A stretch of DNA of 64,000 bases from Nymphaea colorata (GCF_008831285.2 NC_045147.1:3496001-3560000); one strand, 5' to 3'. Numbered from the stretch's first letter, positions 45,341-58,420 are shown. A program made the numbers and translations. The notes: a model not told the origin generated them from the letters alone.

Positions 45341-48300
45341 TGTAATAGCACGACCAATATGAGAAAAGATAGTCCCAATTATGGCCTATTGAAAAACAGA
45401 CCGGGCCTTCAATTTCTTGCTCCATTGTCCTTCAAGTATGAGCAACCAGCATTTCCTATGCAGTTTTTCTCAATTAAATCCAAAAGATCTTGTGACAAAA
45501 AAAAATCCTCATTTTAAGCACCCAAACTCATTATTATTGCCATTAAAAATAGGTATCAATGATTGGAAAAATCAAAATTGTCATGTCCATTTGCCATAGT
45601 AAAAGAAGTGCTCTCAAGAATTTTGTCAAATGGTTTATGCATAGACATGTTTAACTTGGGCACTTAATTGTTCAGCCTTCACCAACAATCAATCACCACC
45701 TTACACAACAACGCTCAGGTTCACTCAAACCTAAGCTCTAAGACCACTATTTGCAACAAAATGCGACTAAGATGGAGTCTCATGCAATTCCTCTTTTTTA
45801 TTTGTGCAAATTGCAGATAGTAAGAAAACAGCAGCCAACTTGGGGGAACACAAAAAATCAATTGGAGAATAGAGTTTGCGGCACAAATATTTTCAATTGC
45901 TTACACAATAGGTAGTACTGTTCTATTTTATATACACAACAATCATTTAACTTGCGGATCAATAACCCCCTTTTGGCAGCATAAGAGGATTGACCCCCTT
46001 ACACTCGAATTGCGGAATGGCTGCGCACCTACCAACTCTCAGGTATAGAGCCAGAAACTTTTCATGGTGCAGGCCAAATTAAAGTTTCTAAACTTTGACG
46101 ATGACAAAAATATTTATTTTTCAAAATTTTATATAAAACAAGTGAAATTTTTTAAAAAATTACATGTAATTTTTTTATTTTTTTATTTTGTATTTTTTAT
46201 TTTTTAATTTTTAATTTTGAGACCTTAGCTCTGCCAACACGAAACCCCCAAACCATTGCATCAACCCCATAGAAGGTATGACTGCTGTTGTCTCTAGCAT
46301 CGTGAGATGATCACCACATTCACCACAAGTGTGGGTGCACTAGAATGATGTGTTGGATCTTCACTGGGTCTTCAACAAGCTAACCCAATCCATGAATTAC
46401 AGGTTCACCCTCGGGTCTCATGTTAACATCAAGAATGAGATTGTGTTTTAAAAGGTGATGGAGCGAGGCTAGGTGCTAAGTCCGTCGTGAGGCAAGGTTT
46501 AGGCCTCACAGCATTAATGAAGAGTGATTTTCATGGTGAAAATGGTTTAGGTGTAAAACATTTATCAAAATAAAGAAAAAATTGGAAAAAGGAGAATTAA
46601 AAAATAAATATATTAATAAAGCACAATTTTAAAAGCAGAGGTAACTAGTGTTGATCATCTTTCATACACATACACACGTGCAAACCACAATTAATGGTGC
46701 CGGATAAAGGGAGTTAAACTGACTATCACAAAACCTTATTAAAAATAAAACCCTAAGATCGAATGAAATATTCAAAGCTACTTTAAAATATAAATCTCTA
46801 AGTAAGGTGTGTTAAGCAAGTAAATGACTATTAAAACAGGCTTTACTTTTCTAACAATGTGCTAAACCACGTGAAGAGACTGAAAACGAAAAAAACAAAG
46901 GCAAAAAAAAAAACAAAAGTTTTTTTGAAAAATGCCTTAAAAATAATTTTCTAACTAAGATGCGTTAACTAAACAAATGACCAAAAATCCGATTTATTTA
47001 CACTCCAAATCGACAAACCCCCCAAAAAAAAAGATTTTCAGTTTTGGAAAATGCCGTAATAAGTAGTTACAAGAAACTGACCAGCAGGAACAATATTGTG
47101 TTTCCATTCAAATCACGTTCTAGAATATTTGAAACTCCATCCAAAACGATTACAAGGAAGCTACATTGAGCCAGAAAACAAACACTATGCATTGAAAAGC
47201 AGGAGTTCCTGCTGGAAAAGGGAAGAACACGACCAGCGTGATAATCTTATTCAAACTCGACCAAATGCATATGGATCGTTTTTTATCGACTTTCTTTTAT
47301 GGAAAATCAATATAAGCACGATTCTAAAATCGATTCCACACCCAAGCCCTAATTCTTGGACTCTTAAAACTCATTAGGACCGTTTATTTGGTTTGTTTGT
47401 GGTGTACAGCTTTCCTACCATATGTTCCTAAGAAGGTTTAGTGCAATAGTTTGGAGTGGGGGCTGGTAGGTGGCTAATCTTCATTTCAAGTATGAAAAAG
47501 CATCAACCTTTTATACTACAAAAGAAAGGTTACTAATGTGCAACCTAAAGTGTAATAGAGACTGCACTCCAAAACACTGAAAGCAGACCCGTTAAACTAA
47601 GGTGACAAGAGGTTGGATGGAAGCTCCGACTCTCTCTGTTGGGACGTGTACAAATTTCAAATATGATGGCTTACCAAAATTTTTGGTCAGCCATGGAGAC
47701 AAAACGTGAATGTTGGGCCTACCATGTAAAGAATGTGGAATGCATAATGCTCCCAAACAATGAATTGTTACTGGTTTGCTATGTCATTCACCTTAACCGT
47801 TTCCTATCTTGTCTAATAAATAATTAAGGGCCAAATTCATCCAACGAAATAAGGATTCGTTGGCTTGAATGTTCGACAATTGAGTATTTTGAGCTTGTTT
47901 GGTAGTGAAAACAGTTTGTTATTACTCACGAATCTATAAAAAAAAACTATTAGCAAGTTTTTAGCAAATTTTATAAATTTTAAACTATATGTAAATTTCA
48001 AAAATTTTAGTTTAATATATAAAAACAAATTAAGAAATTTTACTTAGAACCTTTTTAAAAAATTTTGAAACCATATTTTGTAGTTGTGGCTGCCGGTGCT
48101 GATGACCCATCAACTTTGTAATTACTTTCAACATGAAATTGCTACATCATGCACACGTTACGCCAAACATTTTATCTCATGAACTGTTTTCGTTTCAAGT
48201 GTACGAAATTTTAGAACATTATTCACAGCGACCCCTTTGTCAATATTTGATGCATACTACTAAATTTAACTTTTATTTAATTTCTTCTTTGTCTACGTCA

Positions 48301-48350
48301 ACCACAAACAAACACAAAATTAAGCATACAATGAAGAAGATCACATCATT
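45341..48350. repeat. Carboxylesterase-block flank, copy B
   Basis: Diverged duplicate of 37140-39620 plus the S15-hAT empty site at 48331-48365. 46110-46220 is very AT-rich low-complexity sequence. No gene is seen; the 93-codon frame at 47096-47377 aligns with 38290-38660 without a shared frame. Confidence 0.65.
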
Positions 48351-48561
48351 CACTGAGACACTTTGTCCTATATGTGGCATCCGTGAATCTGCAAAAAGAT
48401 GTAAAGCAGAGAGGAAAAGAAATTTGGTCGGATTCTGTCCAACTTATTGCCAGTGTTCTGATTTTTTTCTCCTTCTCTCGAAGACGACGATGGCAGACGT
48501 TTGGTAGGAAGTGAAGCTTTTGGCCTTGGGTAAGAACAAAGGGAACCTGAAACTCATCAAT

Positions 48562-49561
48562 CTATAATGGACGACCAGGATGGTATCGACCACCATTGAT
48601 GAACGAAGCAAATCGCTTGAGCAGCAACTTCGCCTTCTCATCCTCTGGCCTGAACAGATGAAAGACGTGTTCTTCCCCTTCCACCTCCTCCACCTCCGCC
48701 TCCCCCTTCCAACCGCTAGCAGTCAATGCTTCGTAGAGCCACCGGCCGCGGCCCCGCAGGAAGTCCTTTCCGGCAATGGCTACCAAGACGCACCGGCACC
48801 CCAGGCCAGGGAGGGACGGCGAGCCAACCGCTAGCGGATTCATAATGGGATCGTCGACTCCAGGGCTGGCAGGGCACGCCAACTTCTATATCAACTCCAC
48901 AAGTTCTGCCGACTCCGGCAACTCCTCGTCGAGACGAGTCGACGACCAGAAGTACGGGTGGACCAGAATGATCCCCTGGATGTTCACCGGGTCTTCGATA
49001 GGCGGACCCGATCCATGAACGGCAGACGCGCCCCCGGATCCCGTGGCTACGTGGTGGACGAGGTTGGCACCCGCGCTGTCGCCGGCGAGCACGATGCGGC
49101 CAAGGTCGGCATGATCGGCGATCCATGGCTCGGCGCCTGGTCCAGTCTGGCGTGCCACCCATTGGAAGGCCACCCAGCAGTCGTGGTGGCAAGCGGGAAC
49201 GGGATGCTCCGGAGCTAGGCGGTACTCGACGGAGACGGCGACGGCCCCCGACTCAGCGACGAGGGAGTTGACGTAATTGTGGTAGAAAGGGGAAAAGGCA
49301 GACTGGATGAAGAAGCCACCACCATGGAAGTAGATTAAGAGTGGGCGGCGGTGGTGGTTGCCGGAAAGTGGGGGGGAGGTAGAGGCGGGCGGAGAGGCCA
49401 GTCCCAGGGTCGATGAGGACATCCTTGGAGGAGACGCCTGTAGGATGATGGTCGGTGGAGGGAGGAACCCTCTCGTTGCCGTTCAGCCTCTCTACCCGGC
49501 CATCCTTATGGAGCCGAATGAATCCAGGGACTTCGGCTATCAACTCTACTGAGGAATCCAT
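48562..49561 (-). pseudogene. Plant carboxylesterase (CXE-type), copy B, least decayed
   Basis: Start codon at 49559-49561, end near 48562; total length would be ~330 codons, the normal family size. In order: 'VPGFIRLHKDGRVERL', 'SSKDVLIDPGTGLSARLYLP', the HGGG oxyanion hole (~49315-49326), 'VEYRLAPEHPVP', nucleophile G-D-S-A-G (serine at 49075-49077), 'ILVHPYFWSS', 'LACPASPGVDDP', 'VAIAGKDFLRG' and the histidine segment 'EEHVFHLF'. It is broken by a single frame change in a C-run (G on the plus strand) near 49370 and by one in-frame TAG at 48886-48888 where copy A has Trp. All three catalytic regions survive. A sequencing error in the homopolymer could explain the first lesion but not the TAG. 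Predicted cytosolic esterase; no signal peptide. Confidence 0.85.
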
Positions 49562-51550
49562 GGTTGAGAGATGTGAGAGAGAGAATATGTGTGTCTCCTG
49601 TGTGCCGGAGCCCTTCTCCTTGTAATCTTATTTGTAAATGGATGTTGTTTTCAGTTTCCTAACACTGCTTTATTTTTTTATTTATTATGGTGTCGACATG
49701 AGGATGCTTTTATTTCAAATGTCCCACACAGAGGATCTCATGAAGGTTTTTTTTTTTTTTCATAATAAGGTATCTGGTCAAGTGAAACGTGAAATTGTCA
49801 ATTATTAATTTGATTCATGTGAACGCTACTTATCTAGATTACTAACAAATGGTGGATACACGTTAGGTATATCGATTCCTAACCAGATCACAACCTTTTA
49901 TCTCAAAGGCAGGGAAGTAAGCAGTACATCTCCATACAAAGTAGTTATGATTGGTCGTATGGTTATCCAACTGTTCAATTGGAGCTTCGTCATATATATA
50001 TTTGATATATTATTTGAACTCTAAAGCATGAGCTATTACAGGATGCGATGATGAACGCTATTTAAAATATATAATTGGAGGTCGTTTCTATGGATCTAAT
50101 CTTTGTTCATAGAACACTAGAATAGCCGAGATTCATGCTGTCAAACCACCCTTTATATGCAGACTGTGACTTGCAATATATATATATATATATTTCAATG
50201 ACATTTGATCGTCAGGCCTTGCAGCATCCATGTAAGTTTCCATTTTCCTGCTTGAAATCAGGAATCACATGTGTACGGCTAAATTTTTCAGATCAAGTAG
50301 TTTGTTTTAAAGCAGCTGGACAATTTTTTACAATTATTTTGACTTTTTGTCAAGTTCGGAGGCTGAGACATTACTTCGAAAGGCCCATGCCTGTTGGGAC
50401 GATTACGCATTCAATATAATTCTTTAAATTTCAGTTTACATCATTGTGCACATTGTTTTTCAATTTGTGTCTAGACTCGTGCTTAAATAAAGAAAGGGTA
50501 TTACCATCTCCTCAATAAATTTGACTGAATCTAACTTACTGATGAATAGGTCCAAACAAAATTGGGTACATTAATGAAACAAATGTTTTATGAATTTGTC
50601 ACATTTTTGTGGACATTAACAATGTATTACTACCAAACTGTTCCTAAATAATCTTTTGTATATCTCATATTTGATATTGGAGTTTATTTCAGATCATTGG
50701 GAATCTTAGATATGGAGAACTGAAGTCAAACATTGTCCAACAACAAATCTAAGGTTTTTGCGATATACAGAGTATTATATCCTCTTTTTTTACTTGTTGC
50801 GGTATTTGTTTATACCATAGATCTCATGTAAGAGGCATTTAATGTGGAACTCGGATTTAAAATTTGAGGTTATCAAACACACGGGTCTGTCCAAAATAGA
50901 AGAAAGTGTGGGATGAACTTGAGAAACAAGAAAATAAACGGTTCAACTTACCAACTTTCTCAACATGGTAGATGAATTTCTTGAAGGATTTGAAAAATTG
51001 TGAAAGATGCATCTCGAGTAAACTATGGCGGCAACAATTATTAAAAAACCCCATGAAAGCAAAGTTTCATCATACTCTTAGGAGGTGGGGGACTGAACTG
51101 AACCAATCGATCATCATGGAAGAATAACAAAAATGGTAGCTCAAGTATTTCTAAAGCATCTATGCATATGGATCCTTCTTGGTGTGTAGGAAATACAGGA
51201 GGAATATAGCACAAAAGAACAGTAATCATGGGTTGTTCTATCGAGGGACAGAGCAAATTAGTTAGACCTTTTGCAGATTGACAGGAGCATTCGATCGAGT
51301 GTAAGTTGCTTGTAAGAAACGGAAAATGATTTGAGAAGAACAATGAGCAGAAGAGTTCAGTTGTGTAGTTTCTCAATGACCGCAGACAAAAAGAGAACAG
51401 TACATTACATCTTTCAGATTCTTATCAAATCCCATCCTACTTGTGTTAGGGACTGTCCATTTCTGAACCTACTACAGTGCCCCAATCACGGATGCCTGTT
51501 TTACAAGATTGCAGAAACTGACTTAATTTCCCTTCTTTATTTGTCCTAGA
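49562..51550. other. Upstream flank of carboxylesterase B, no gene
   Basis: 49562-49640 is the presumed promoter/leader with AG-rich 'gagagatgtgagagagag'. 49960-50460 matches 44280-44830. 50860-51080 matches 54150-54370 and 51410-51550 matches 60860-60990, showing that a third block copy was later split by the copia element. A short (TA)n lies at 50179-50193. The minus-strand 111- and 101-codon frames here are not preserved in the paralogues. Confidence 0.6.
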
Positions 51551-51839
51551 GTGGAAATTTTTTTTAGGCAGGAAGAAGCGAGCTAGCATAAAATAGTATG
51601 GATCTTTTTTATTGTGAAAGGTTGATGCAGGAGTTTCATTGTATGTGTCCTGGTGGTCCACAAGGATATTTATATTATAAGCTCCAGTCAGGACAGCAGA
51701 AAAATATCTCAGCATGAAAGAGGTGAAGGACAATTTTATTAGAGAGAACATTGGAGGTTGTTCAAGAATGTGAAATTATTAATTCATAAAATTCTTTAAT
51801 TCTTTTTCTTGTTTTCTTTGCACATTGTCCTCTTATTGT

Positions 51840-51938
51840 AACTATAAATAAGTGTTGAGAAATGAAAGGGTTGTGTGCTCCTACTCTGGTTTCTATTCTT
51901 TCTACTCTTCTTGTAGCAGGACTCTGTTTTTGTGCATG
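51840..51938 (+). mobile_element. End of a copia 5' LTR
   Basis: 'actataaataagtg' (TATA-like) followed by a pyrimidine-rich stretch ending in 'gtttttgtgca', then directly 'tggtatcaaagtaatg' at ~51939, a near-match to the initiator-Met tRNA primer-binding site used by copia elements. The LTR's left end was not located; host homology stops near 51550, so it begins after that. Confidence 0.65.
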
Positions 51939-52009
51939 GTATCAAAGTAATGTCCATGACTGACCCTGAGTGATCTTCTCATCCCAATGGTGGAACACTC
52001 CATGCAGGA

Positions 52010-53130
52010 TCAGAGTCTCTTGGAGATGTCAACTTGGCGGGTTCTTCCAACCTTTATTACTTGCATCATTCTAACAATCCTGAAGCTGCTTTGGTTTCAC
52101 AACTGTTGAATGGAGTTAACTACCCTACCTGGAGCCATAAAATGACTATTGCATTGTCTGCCAAAAACAAGCTAGGGTTTGTGGACGGAAGTCTTCACCC
52201 ACCAAGCATCGCTGCACCAGAGTTTTTGGCTTGGAGGCTCTACAATCATATGGTATTGTCTTGGATTCTCAATTCTACTTCTCGTGAGATTATGGGTAGT
52301 GTGATTTATGCTACATCTACCATAGATGTGTGGATTGATCTTAGAGAACAATTTACACAAGGGAAAGCACCACGAAAATACCAGTTACTAGTACTAGAGG
52401 GTAAATTCTATTGTGTCACACATTGCCTTCAGTTTCCAAGGTTTACTTCTTGTACTTCAAGAAGAAAAGCAGAGAGAAACATGAGTGATGAGCAATCCAG
52501 TTGAGAATGTTGGTTTGCCTGCTAATATTGGTAGGGATCTCAAGTTTGTTAAAGGCCGAAACAACAAAAAATCTCAATATTATTGCAACTATTGCAAAAT
52601 TTCTAGACATACCAAAGAGAGATGTTTCAAACTAAATAAATATTCTTCAAATGTTAAAGATGACAATCAAAGGAATGTCAATTCTGCTTTCTACTTGTCT
52701 TTTGATGACCACGATGGTAAAAAACCTCAATCTATAGCTTCAACTTCTGCTGCAATAGACAAAGTTCTCAATAAAGATTATGCACCTTTCTTTACAATAG
52801 AAGAATACAATCAGATCAAACTTCTTCTTAAAGATTGCTCATCAGCCCAATGTAGTTTTGTTGGTATCTCTATTTACTCTTCTGGTACTTGGATTTTGGA
52901 CAATCGTGCAAATGATCATATGTGTTCGTCAGTGAACATTATGATCAATGTGTCACTTCTTCAGTCCTCATTTCCTATTAGACTACCTGACAATAAACTA
53001 ATTTCAGCTACTCATATTGGATAGGTCCAGTTGTCTCGTAACCTTACGTTGCAAACTGTCTACTATCTTCCCAATTTTAAATTCAATCTTGTTTCCATAA
53101 GTAAAGTTTTACTTAACCTCTACTTATTCT
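52010..53130 (+). pseudogene. Ty1/copia gag and protease, truncated element
   Basis: 52034-52504 reads as copia gag: Y-Y-L-H-H-S-N-N-P, L-N-G-V-N-Y-P-T-W-S, L-S-A-K-N-K-L-G-F-V-D-G, then W-I-L-N-S. After a frame change, 52485-53024 carries a zinc knuckle C-N-Y-C-K-I-S-R-H-T-K-E-R-C (CX2CX4HX4C) and a protease segment W-I-L-D-N-R-A-N-D-H-M-C-S, where the family has D-S-G-A: the catalytic motif is altered. Sequence after ~53130 is no longer pol, and integrase, RT, RNase H and the 3' LTR are absent. It is a 5'-only, inactive remnant. Confidence 0.85.
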
Positions 53131-53139
53131 GTTGTCGAT

Positions 53140-54776
53140 ACCTAAAAACATTGGATTGAAATATGCTTTTTGACATGTCGCTAGAATTTTATAGGAGGAG
53201 AAAACTAAAACTCGTATAGGAATAAGTAAAGTATCATGTTTAGGTTTTTAAAAAATGGTAAATTAACAATTGACTTTCAGCTATTTGAACTCTGATTGTA
53301 GAAAGAAGGAAGATCAATAAGGAAGAGGATATGCTTGAAAATCTTGGAAAGGGGAGGATTCTAAAAGTAATTAAACCTTTAAATAAGAAGAGGATATGAA
53401 ATTTGAAATCTTGTAAAAGCAAGGACCATTCTAAAAATGATTAATACTCTAAGGGTTATTGCTGAGAAAAAAAAAATTTCCTTCTATTCACAATGACTCT
53501 TTGGTCAACACTCAACGCATACTTCATATCAACCAGAAACAACACATTATATTCAAAGAAAAAATTTATATCGTTGAAAGTTTGATTTGTAAGTAGCTGC
53601 ACAAATCGTTCTCAATTATATTGCAGTTCGTCTTTTTTCTAAACTCTATCAAGTCTTTTGTCAAATAAGGAGGCTGAGACATCACCATTGTAAGGCCCAC
53701 CATCTTTTTCCAAGTAAGTAGGGGGACCTATTGTCAGAGCCAAAGTTCTCACCTAATCTCTTGTTTCCTTAGGAGTCATTTAGCAAATGCAACGCTATAT
53801 GAGTGTTTCATGAATCCACCCTCAAGATTGGAGTAGATTCCTAAACACCTAGCTTTGGTGTTCCGTCAATCTATTCTAACTTTTGAGGTAGATTCATGAA
53901 ATACTAACATAGTGTTTCAACGGCCAAACAATGCCTTAGTGTACATATTTTACTTTCAATGCTTTGGGGTGCCACTCTGCTGCACTAGTGACCCCTCTTT
54001 TCTAACATGATTCAGTATTCAGTATCACTCCAACAATTTAAATCTTGCATATAACATTTTTATTTGTCTAAGGTCGTGCTTGAACAAAGGAGACAAATGT
54101 GACCATTTCTGCATGAATCTAACTTAAGCATTTTTTTTATCTTTTGAAGATGGATTTGTCCAAGACAAAGAAAAGCATAGAAAGGGGTTGAGAAAAGGGA
54201 AAATTGTGAGTGGTCCAACTTACCCTTTCTTAATGTGAACGATGACTTTGTCAAAAGATTTGAAAAATGTGAATGATATTGCATCCCAAGTGAAGCAAAT
54301 AAGAGGAGACTACGATTTTTAAGAACTCTATGAAATTAAGTAAATTTTCATCCTACTCTTTTGAGGTGGCTAATCAACAAGTCTCACATTAAACAAGGTT
54401 GAAATTCTTCATGGTGAAAACTTGTGAGAGAAACAATCTAGAGGAAGCTATTTTGCCTTCACCAACTAATAAAGATAAGGGATTGAATTGTTAGATCTGC
54501 TCATACTGGCAAAAGGGAAGTGAACACTTTGGATCAAACATTAAAGAATAACCAATAAGGTAGCCCGAATACTTCTATAGTGTCTCCATTGACCATACAG
54601 ATACTCCTTGTGTGTGAAAGAAGGAATGCAGCAGAAGAACGGTAACTGGGTGATCCTATTGGCCTCCTTGCATCCGAAGCAAGACTGCACGCTAATTAGA
54701 TCATTTGCAGAATGGTAGGAGCTAGCATTCGTGTAGGATGGAAGAGTTGGTCAAAGGGTGTGACAAAAGGCGAGAC
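53140..54776. other. Intergenic, no gene; dispersed short repeat
   Basis: 53250-53460 resembles 970-1180. 53770-53940 is a palindrome-like 'tagattc(a/c)t(g/a)aaa' short repeat with ends 'taggagtcattt' and 'ccaaacaatgcctta', a candidate old MITE without clear target duplication. 54140-54370 is a diverged copy of 50890-51080. The minus-strand frame 54060-54284 falls in that duplicated segment and is not conserved. Confidence 0.55.
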
Positions 54777-55255
54777 TGTAAGATCATTTAGTGGGCCGAC
54801 ATATGTCTATAAGGAATTTCAGACATTATGGCTGTCTTAACGTAAATATCCGCTTAAGTGATTGCATTTTAGGATATTACGTCATTTTAGATGGTATGGG
54901 GTAATTTTGAAATGTATAGATACCAGTACGCAATTACGGACTCTTTGATGGGTGGAATTCGTAATTGTCCTCATTATAAAATGGTAGTGGTCCCTGGGGT
55001 CGTGCAATGGTTGCCTGAAACATTGGTTTCTAGGGTTTTCCTCTTCCCCATCTGAGAGAGACCTCAAGCGCGCCGCAAAGACCCTGGAAGATCCTACCGC
55101 GATCTACCGTCCAGTTCTTTAGATGGATTCAGGTACGCTTCCGCTTTAAGTTTAAGGTTATGTTTATTTCAATGATTTAGCATGAGCATGATCATGTTTT
55201 GTTTATGGCATATACGTTAGGTTTTGTGTATGCATGAAGGGGAGAAATCCCAAGG
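54777..55255 (+). repeat. 5' LTR of the copia element
   Basis: Starts TGTAAGATC and aligns with 59992-60462 throughout with few differences, the largest being 8 extra bases 'catgaagg' at ~55233. A TATA-like 'attataaaat' lies at ~54973. A convincing primer-binding site after the LTR was not seen. Similarity of the two LTRs implies a fairly recent insertion. Confidence 0.88.
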
Positions 55256-55659
55256 CTTCTATCGCAGCCACGAAAGAAGAAGAAGACACAGAAGGGGAGG
55301 CGACGGCAGAGAGGGGCAACGGCCGGGGCCAGCCGTTTTGGCGGCACGGCGGGCAGCGACCGCCGGTTCGGGCGACGGCCAGCGCCCACCCACCTCCGTC
55401 CCTTCCGATTTCCCTTTTCGATTTCTGAAAGAACTGCAACAGGTGCGGTAGAAAGGCTTTCGCCCACCTCCATCCACCCGCCTCCGGACATGCCATCGAG
55501 CTCTCTATCGCCGGACGGCGTCGTGACACCCACCGGTGCCCACCCAAGGCTCCCGGTGGCCCACTGGAGGCGATTTCGCCGTTTGCCGTCAGTTCGATGA
55601 CTGATCAGAGGCGAGCGGCGGTTTCGGTTGAGTGGAGACGACGCTCGGGCGGTCGAGCT

Positions 55660-56230
55660 AGGTTGGACCGGGTCGGGTCTTGCAAACCCGATCCGGATCC
55701 ATCAAATTTTTAAAAAAAATTCATTTTGCTGCCGCCGCACCTTTGTGTTAAGATTTCGGACCGGTCGGGCGGCAGGACCCGACCCGTATCCATACGGCCT
55801 TGTTGTAAAACTCGAACCGGTTCATTCGGTTTCAGAACGGTTCAATCTGATTCAGAACCGATTCGGTCCGATTCAGACCGTTTCGAACCTTTTGGGGACC
55901 GATTCAGATATTTTTTGGACCGGTTCAGTTGTTTTTGAGACCGGTTCGGACCTTTAAAACCCGATTCGGATCATTTTGGGACCCGTTCATTCAGTTTTAG
56001 AACCGATTCAGACCCTTTTCAGAACGGTTCAGTTGTTTGCAGACCGGTTCAGTTGATTTTGAAACCGATTCAGGGCATTTCAGACCGGTTTATTCAGTTT
56101 TAAAACCGATTTAAGTCATTTTCAAACCGGTTCAGTGGGTTTCAGAACCGATACGGTCTATTTTGACCGGTTCGTCCAATTTTTAGACCGGTTCAGCCCT
56201 ATTTAGGGGCATGTGGGTGCTTTAGTTGCG
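55660..56230. repeat. CCGGTTC/CCGATTC minisatellite in the copia leader
   Basis: Roughly 20 degenerate units of ~20-30 bp, each with 'gaccggttca' or 'aaccgattca' followed by a T-rich spacer, fill the untranslated stretch between the 5' LTR and gag. Units alternate between GGTT and GATT forms. The GC-rich piece before it (55255-55650) contains frames on both strands, none with a recognisable product. Confidence 0.75.
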
Positions 56231-56929
56231 GTTTAAGAACGATAAGGGCCACTTTAAGGCCGATTCAGTGGTTCTTGATCCTCTTAAGCACGATTATGGT
56301 ACCGGTTCATAATATTTTGGACTCTTTTGGGCCTATTTCATTAAACCATTTGGTTTTGGGTTTAATGTTGGGAAAGTTTTGTATGTAATTTTAATTCATG
56401 TATCATGTTTTGCATGTTTTAAATTTGTTGGTGTACTTTAGATGAATATTTGGATTATGAATTTGATCTTTGGCCATGTCTATTGTTTGAAATGAGTATG
56501 TTTGTATTTTATGTCACCAAAGTGACCTCTGTTGTACGAATTTGCATGTTTTGAACATTAGATGATAGTATACTTGATCCATGCGGACAATGATCAACCC
56601 AAAGGAGGATTGTTGTTTGGTCAGGTTTAAGTATACAGGGCAATGAATATGTGGTAATTTTTCAGGTTTTCATGTAAATAGCGAGTCAATCCAAAGATAG
56701 GCTCGTTGTTTGACAGGGTTAATTATCTATATTCATTGTTGACCAAGAATACCACTTGCAGTTAGTATTTCAATCCAAAGATTGGATATTAACGTTGCAC
56801 CGGTACCTTGTGATGGGATTTAGGCCATTGTATTTAAATTCATTTATATTTATTATTTCATTTTTGTACATGTTTTGATTGTGAGCATGTTTGGTATTTT
56901 TGTTCTTTGTACAGTGAGTTCTGCTTCCA

Positions 56930-57690
56930 TGATATCTGCAAATTTGAGTACTGTTCCTGAGTTAAATGGTTCGAATTTTAAGGACTGAAAAGAAACTGTT
57001 ATGATTGTTCTGGGTTGTATGGATCTAGACCTTGCATTTAGGGAGTTGTGCTCACCTCATCCAACAGATCAAAGTTCCCATGAGGATAAGCGGTACTTTG
57101 AACGGTGGGAACGCTCAAACCGTATGTGTCTAATGATCATGAAGAGATCAATCCCAAAAATTTTAGGGGCTCTATTATTGAAAAGGCTAGTGCCAAGGCG
57201 TTCCTTGAAGAGATTGAAAAACGTTTTGCTAAAAATAAAAAGGCTGAAACAAGCACTCTTTTGAGTAAACTTATGACGCTGAAGTATAAAAGTAAGGGGA
57301 ACATACGGGAGCACATTATGTAAATGTCTCATCTTGCTTCAAAATTACAGGCGCTAGGTCTGAGGTTACCCGAAGACTTTATAGTGCATATGGTTCTTCT
57401 TTCTCTTCCACCACAGTTTGGACAGTTTAAAATTAGTTATAACTTTCAAAAGGAGAAATGGACTCTTAATGAGCTCATTTCGCACTGTGTGGAAGAAGAG
57501 GAGAAATTGAAGCATGATAGGATAGAAAGTGCTCACTTGGCTACTACGTCTAAAAGTTAGAAAATGAAGGCTATTAAGGAAGTTGCAGTTGATCATGCAT
57601 CCATCAAAAAACAAAAGAAGCATAAGGAAGGCAAATCAAGCTGCTTCTTTTGCAAGGACGAAGGTCATATGAAGAAGGATTGTACTTAGT
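56930..57690 (+). pseudogene. copia gag with zinc knuckle
   Basis: Start near 'atgatatctgcaaatttga' (~56929). The gag reads across three frames: L-N-G-S-N-F-K-D, then R-Y-F-E-R-W-E-R-S-N-R, K-A-F-L-E-E-I-E-K-R-F, and L-P-P-Q-F-G-Q-F-K-I-S-Y-N, all typical of this copia gag type. The CX2CX4HX4C knuckle C-F-F-C-K-D-E-G-H-M-K-K-D-C is at 57642-57683. In-frame stops occur at ~56986, ~57321 and ~57558. Confidence 0.85.
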
Positions 57691-57728
57691 ACCACGCATG
57701 GCGTGAAAAGAAAGGTACGATTCTTACT

Positions 57729-58420
57729 TTGGTTTGTTCTGAGGTTAATTTAATTTCAGTACCAAGGCACTTGTGGGTAGATTCGGTTGCTACTACTCAC
57801 ATAAGTGTTTCCGTGCAGAGCTGCCTAAATTGTCGAACGCCAATTGATGTTGAAAGATTCATCTATGAGAGCGATGACATGAAGGCGAAGTTTGAAGTCA
57901 TAGCAGATTTTTTGAGTTATTGTTAAAGACTGGTTGTTATTTGAATTTGATAGAAACTTATGTAATACCGCCTTTTAGACGGAATTTGGTTGTTATTTCC
58001 TTAGTGAACAATTTTGTTATTATTGTTCATTTGGAGGAAATAAATTTAAGTAGTTTCTGCATTCAAATTTGAATTCCACTGGTTCTTTGTCTTGTAGCGA
58101 TAACCTTTATTTGTTTGATACTGTTGCTTCATATAATGAAACCTTGCATGTTACATTTAGTGGTACTAAAAGAAAATTAGCCAAAGAGAATTCAGCTATG
58201 TTATGGCATTGGCGCGTAGGACATATCTCTGAAAAAAGAATATAAAGGCTTATGTCAAAAGGAATTCTTGAGTCCCTTGATTTTGCAGACTTTAATGTTT
58301 GCATTGAATGTATAAAGGGAAAATGAACAAACATTAAGGGGTTATATGTTTTATAATCCATCCAGTAAGTCTTTCTTTGAAAAGAGAAATGCTCATTTCT
58401 TTGAGGATATTGAGTTTGGG
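57729..58420 (+). pseudogene. copia protease and pre-integrase fragments
   Basis: 57760-57820 reads L-W-V-D-S-V-A-T-T-H-I-S, where the family has D-S-G-A-T-x-H: the glycine of the active-site triad is replaced by valine. 58200-58320 carries W-H-W-R-V-G-H-I-S-E-K-R, the GAG-pre-integrase motif, with stops. The integrase catalytic core is deleted after this point; a short piece 'FFEDIEFGGG' remains near 58410. Confidence 0.75.

Noticed and set aside
55192-55547. Overlapping 113- and 114-codon minus-strand frames
   Set aside because: They lie in the GC-rich copia leader, are open in three frames simultaneously and overlap the LTR end.
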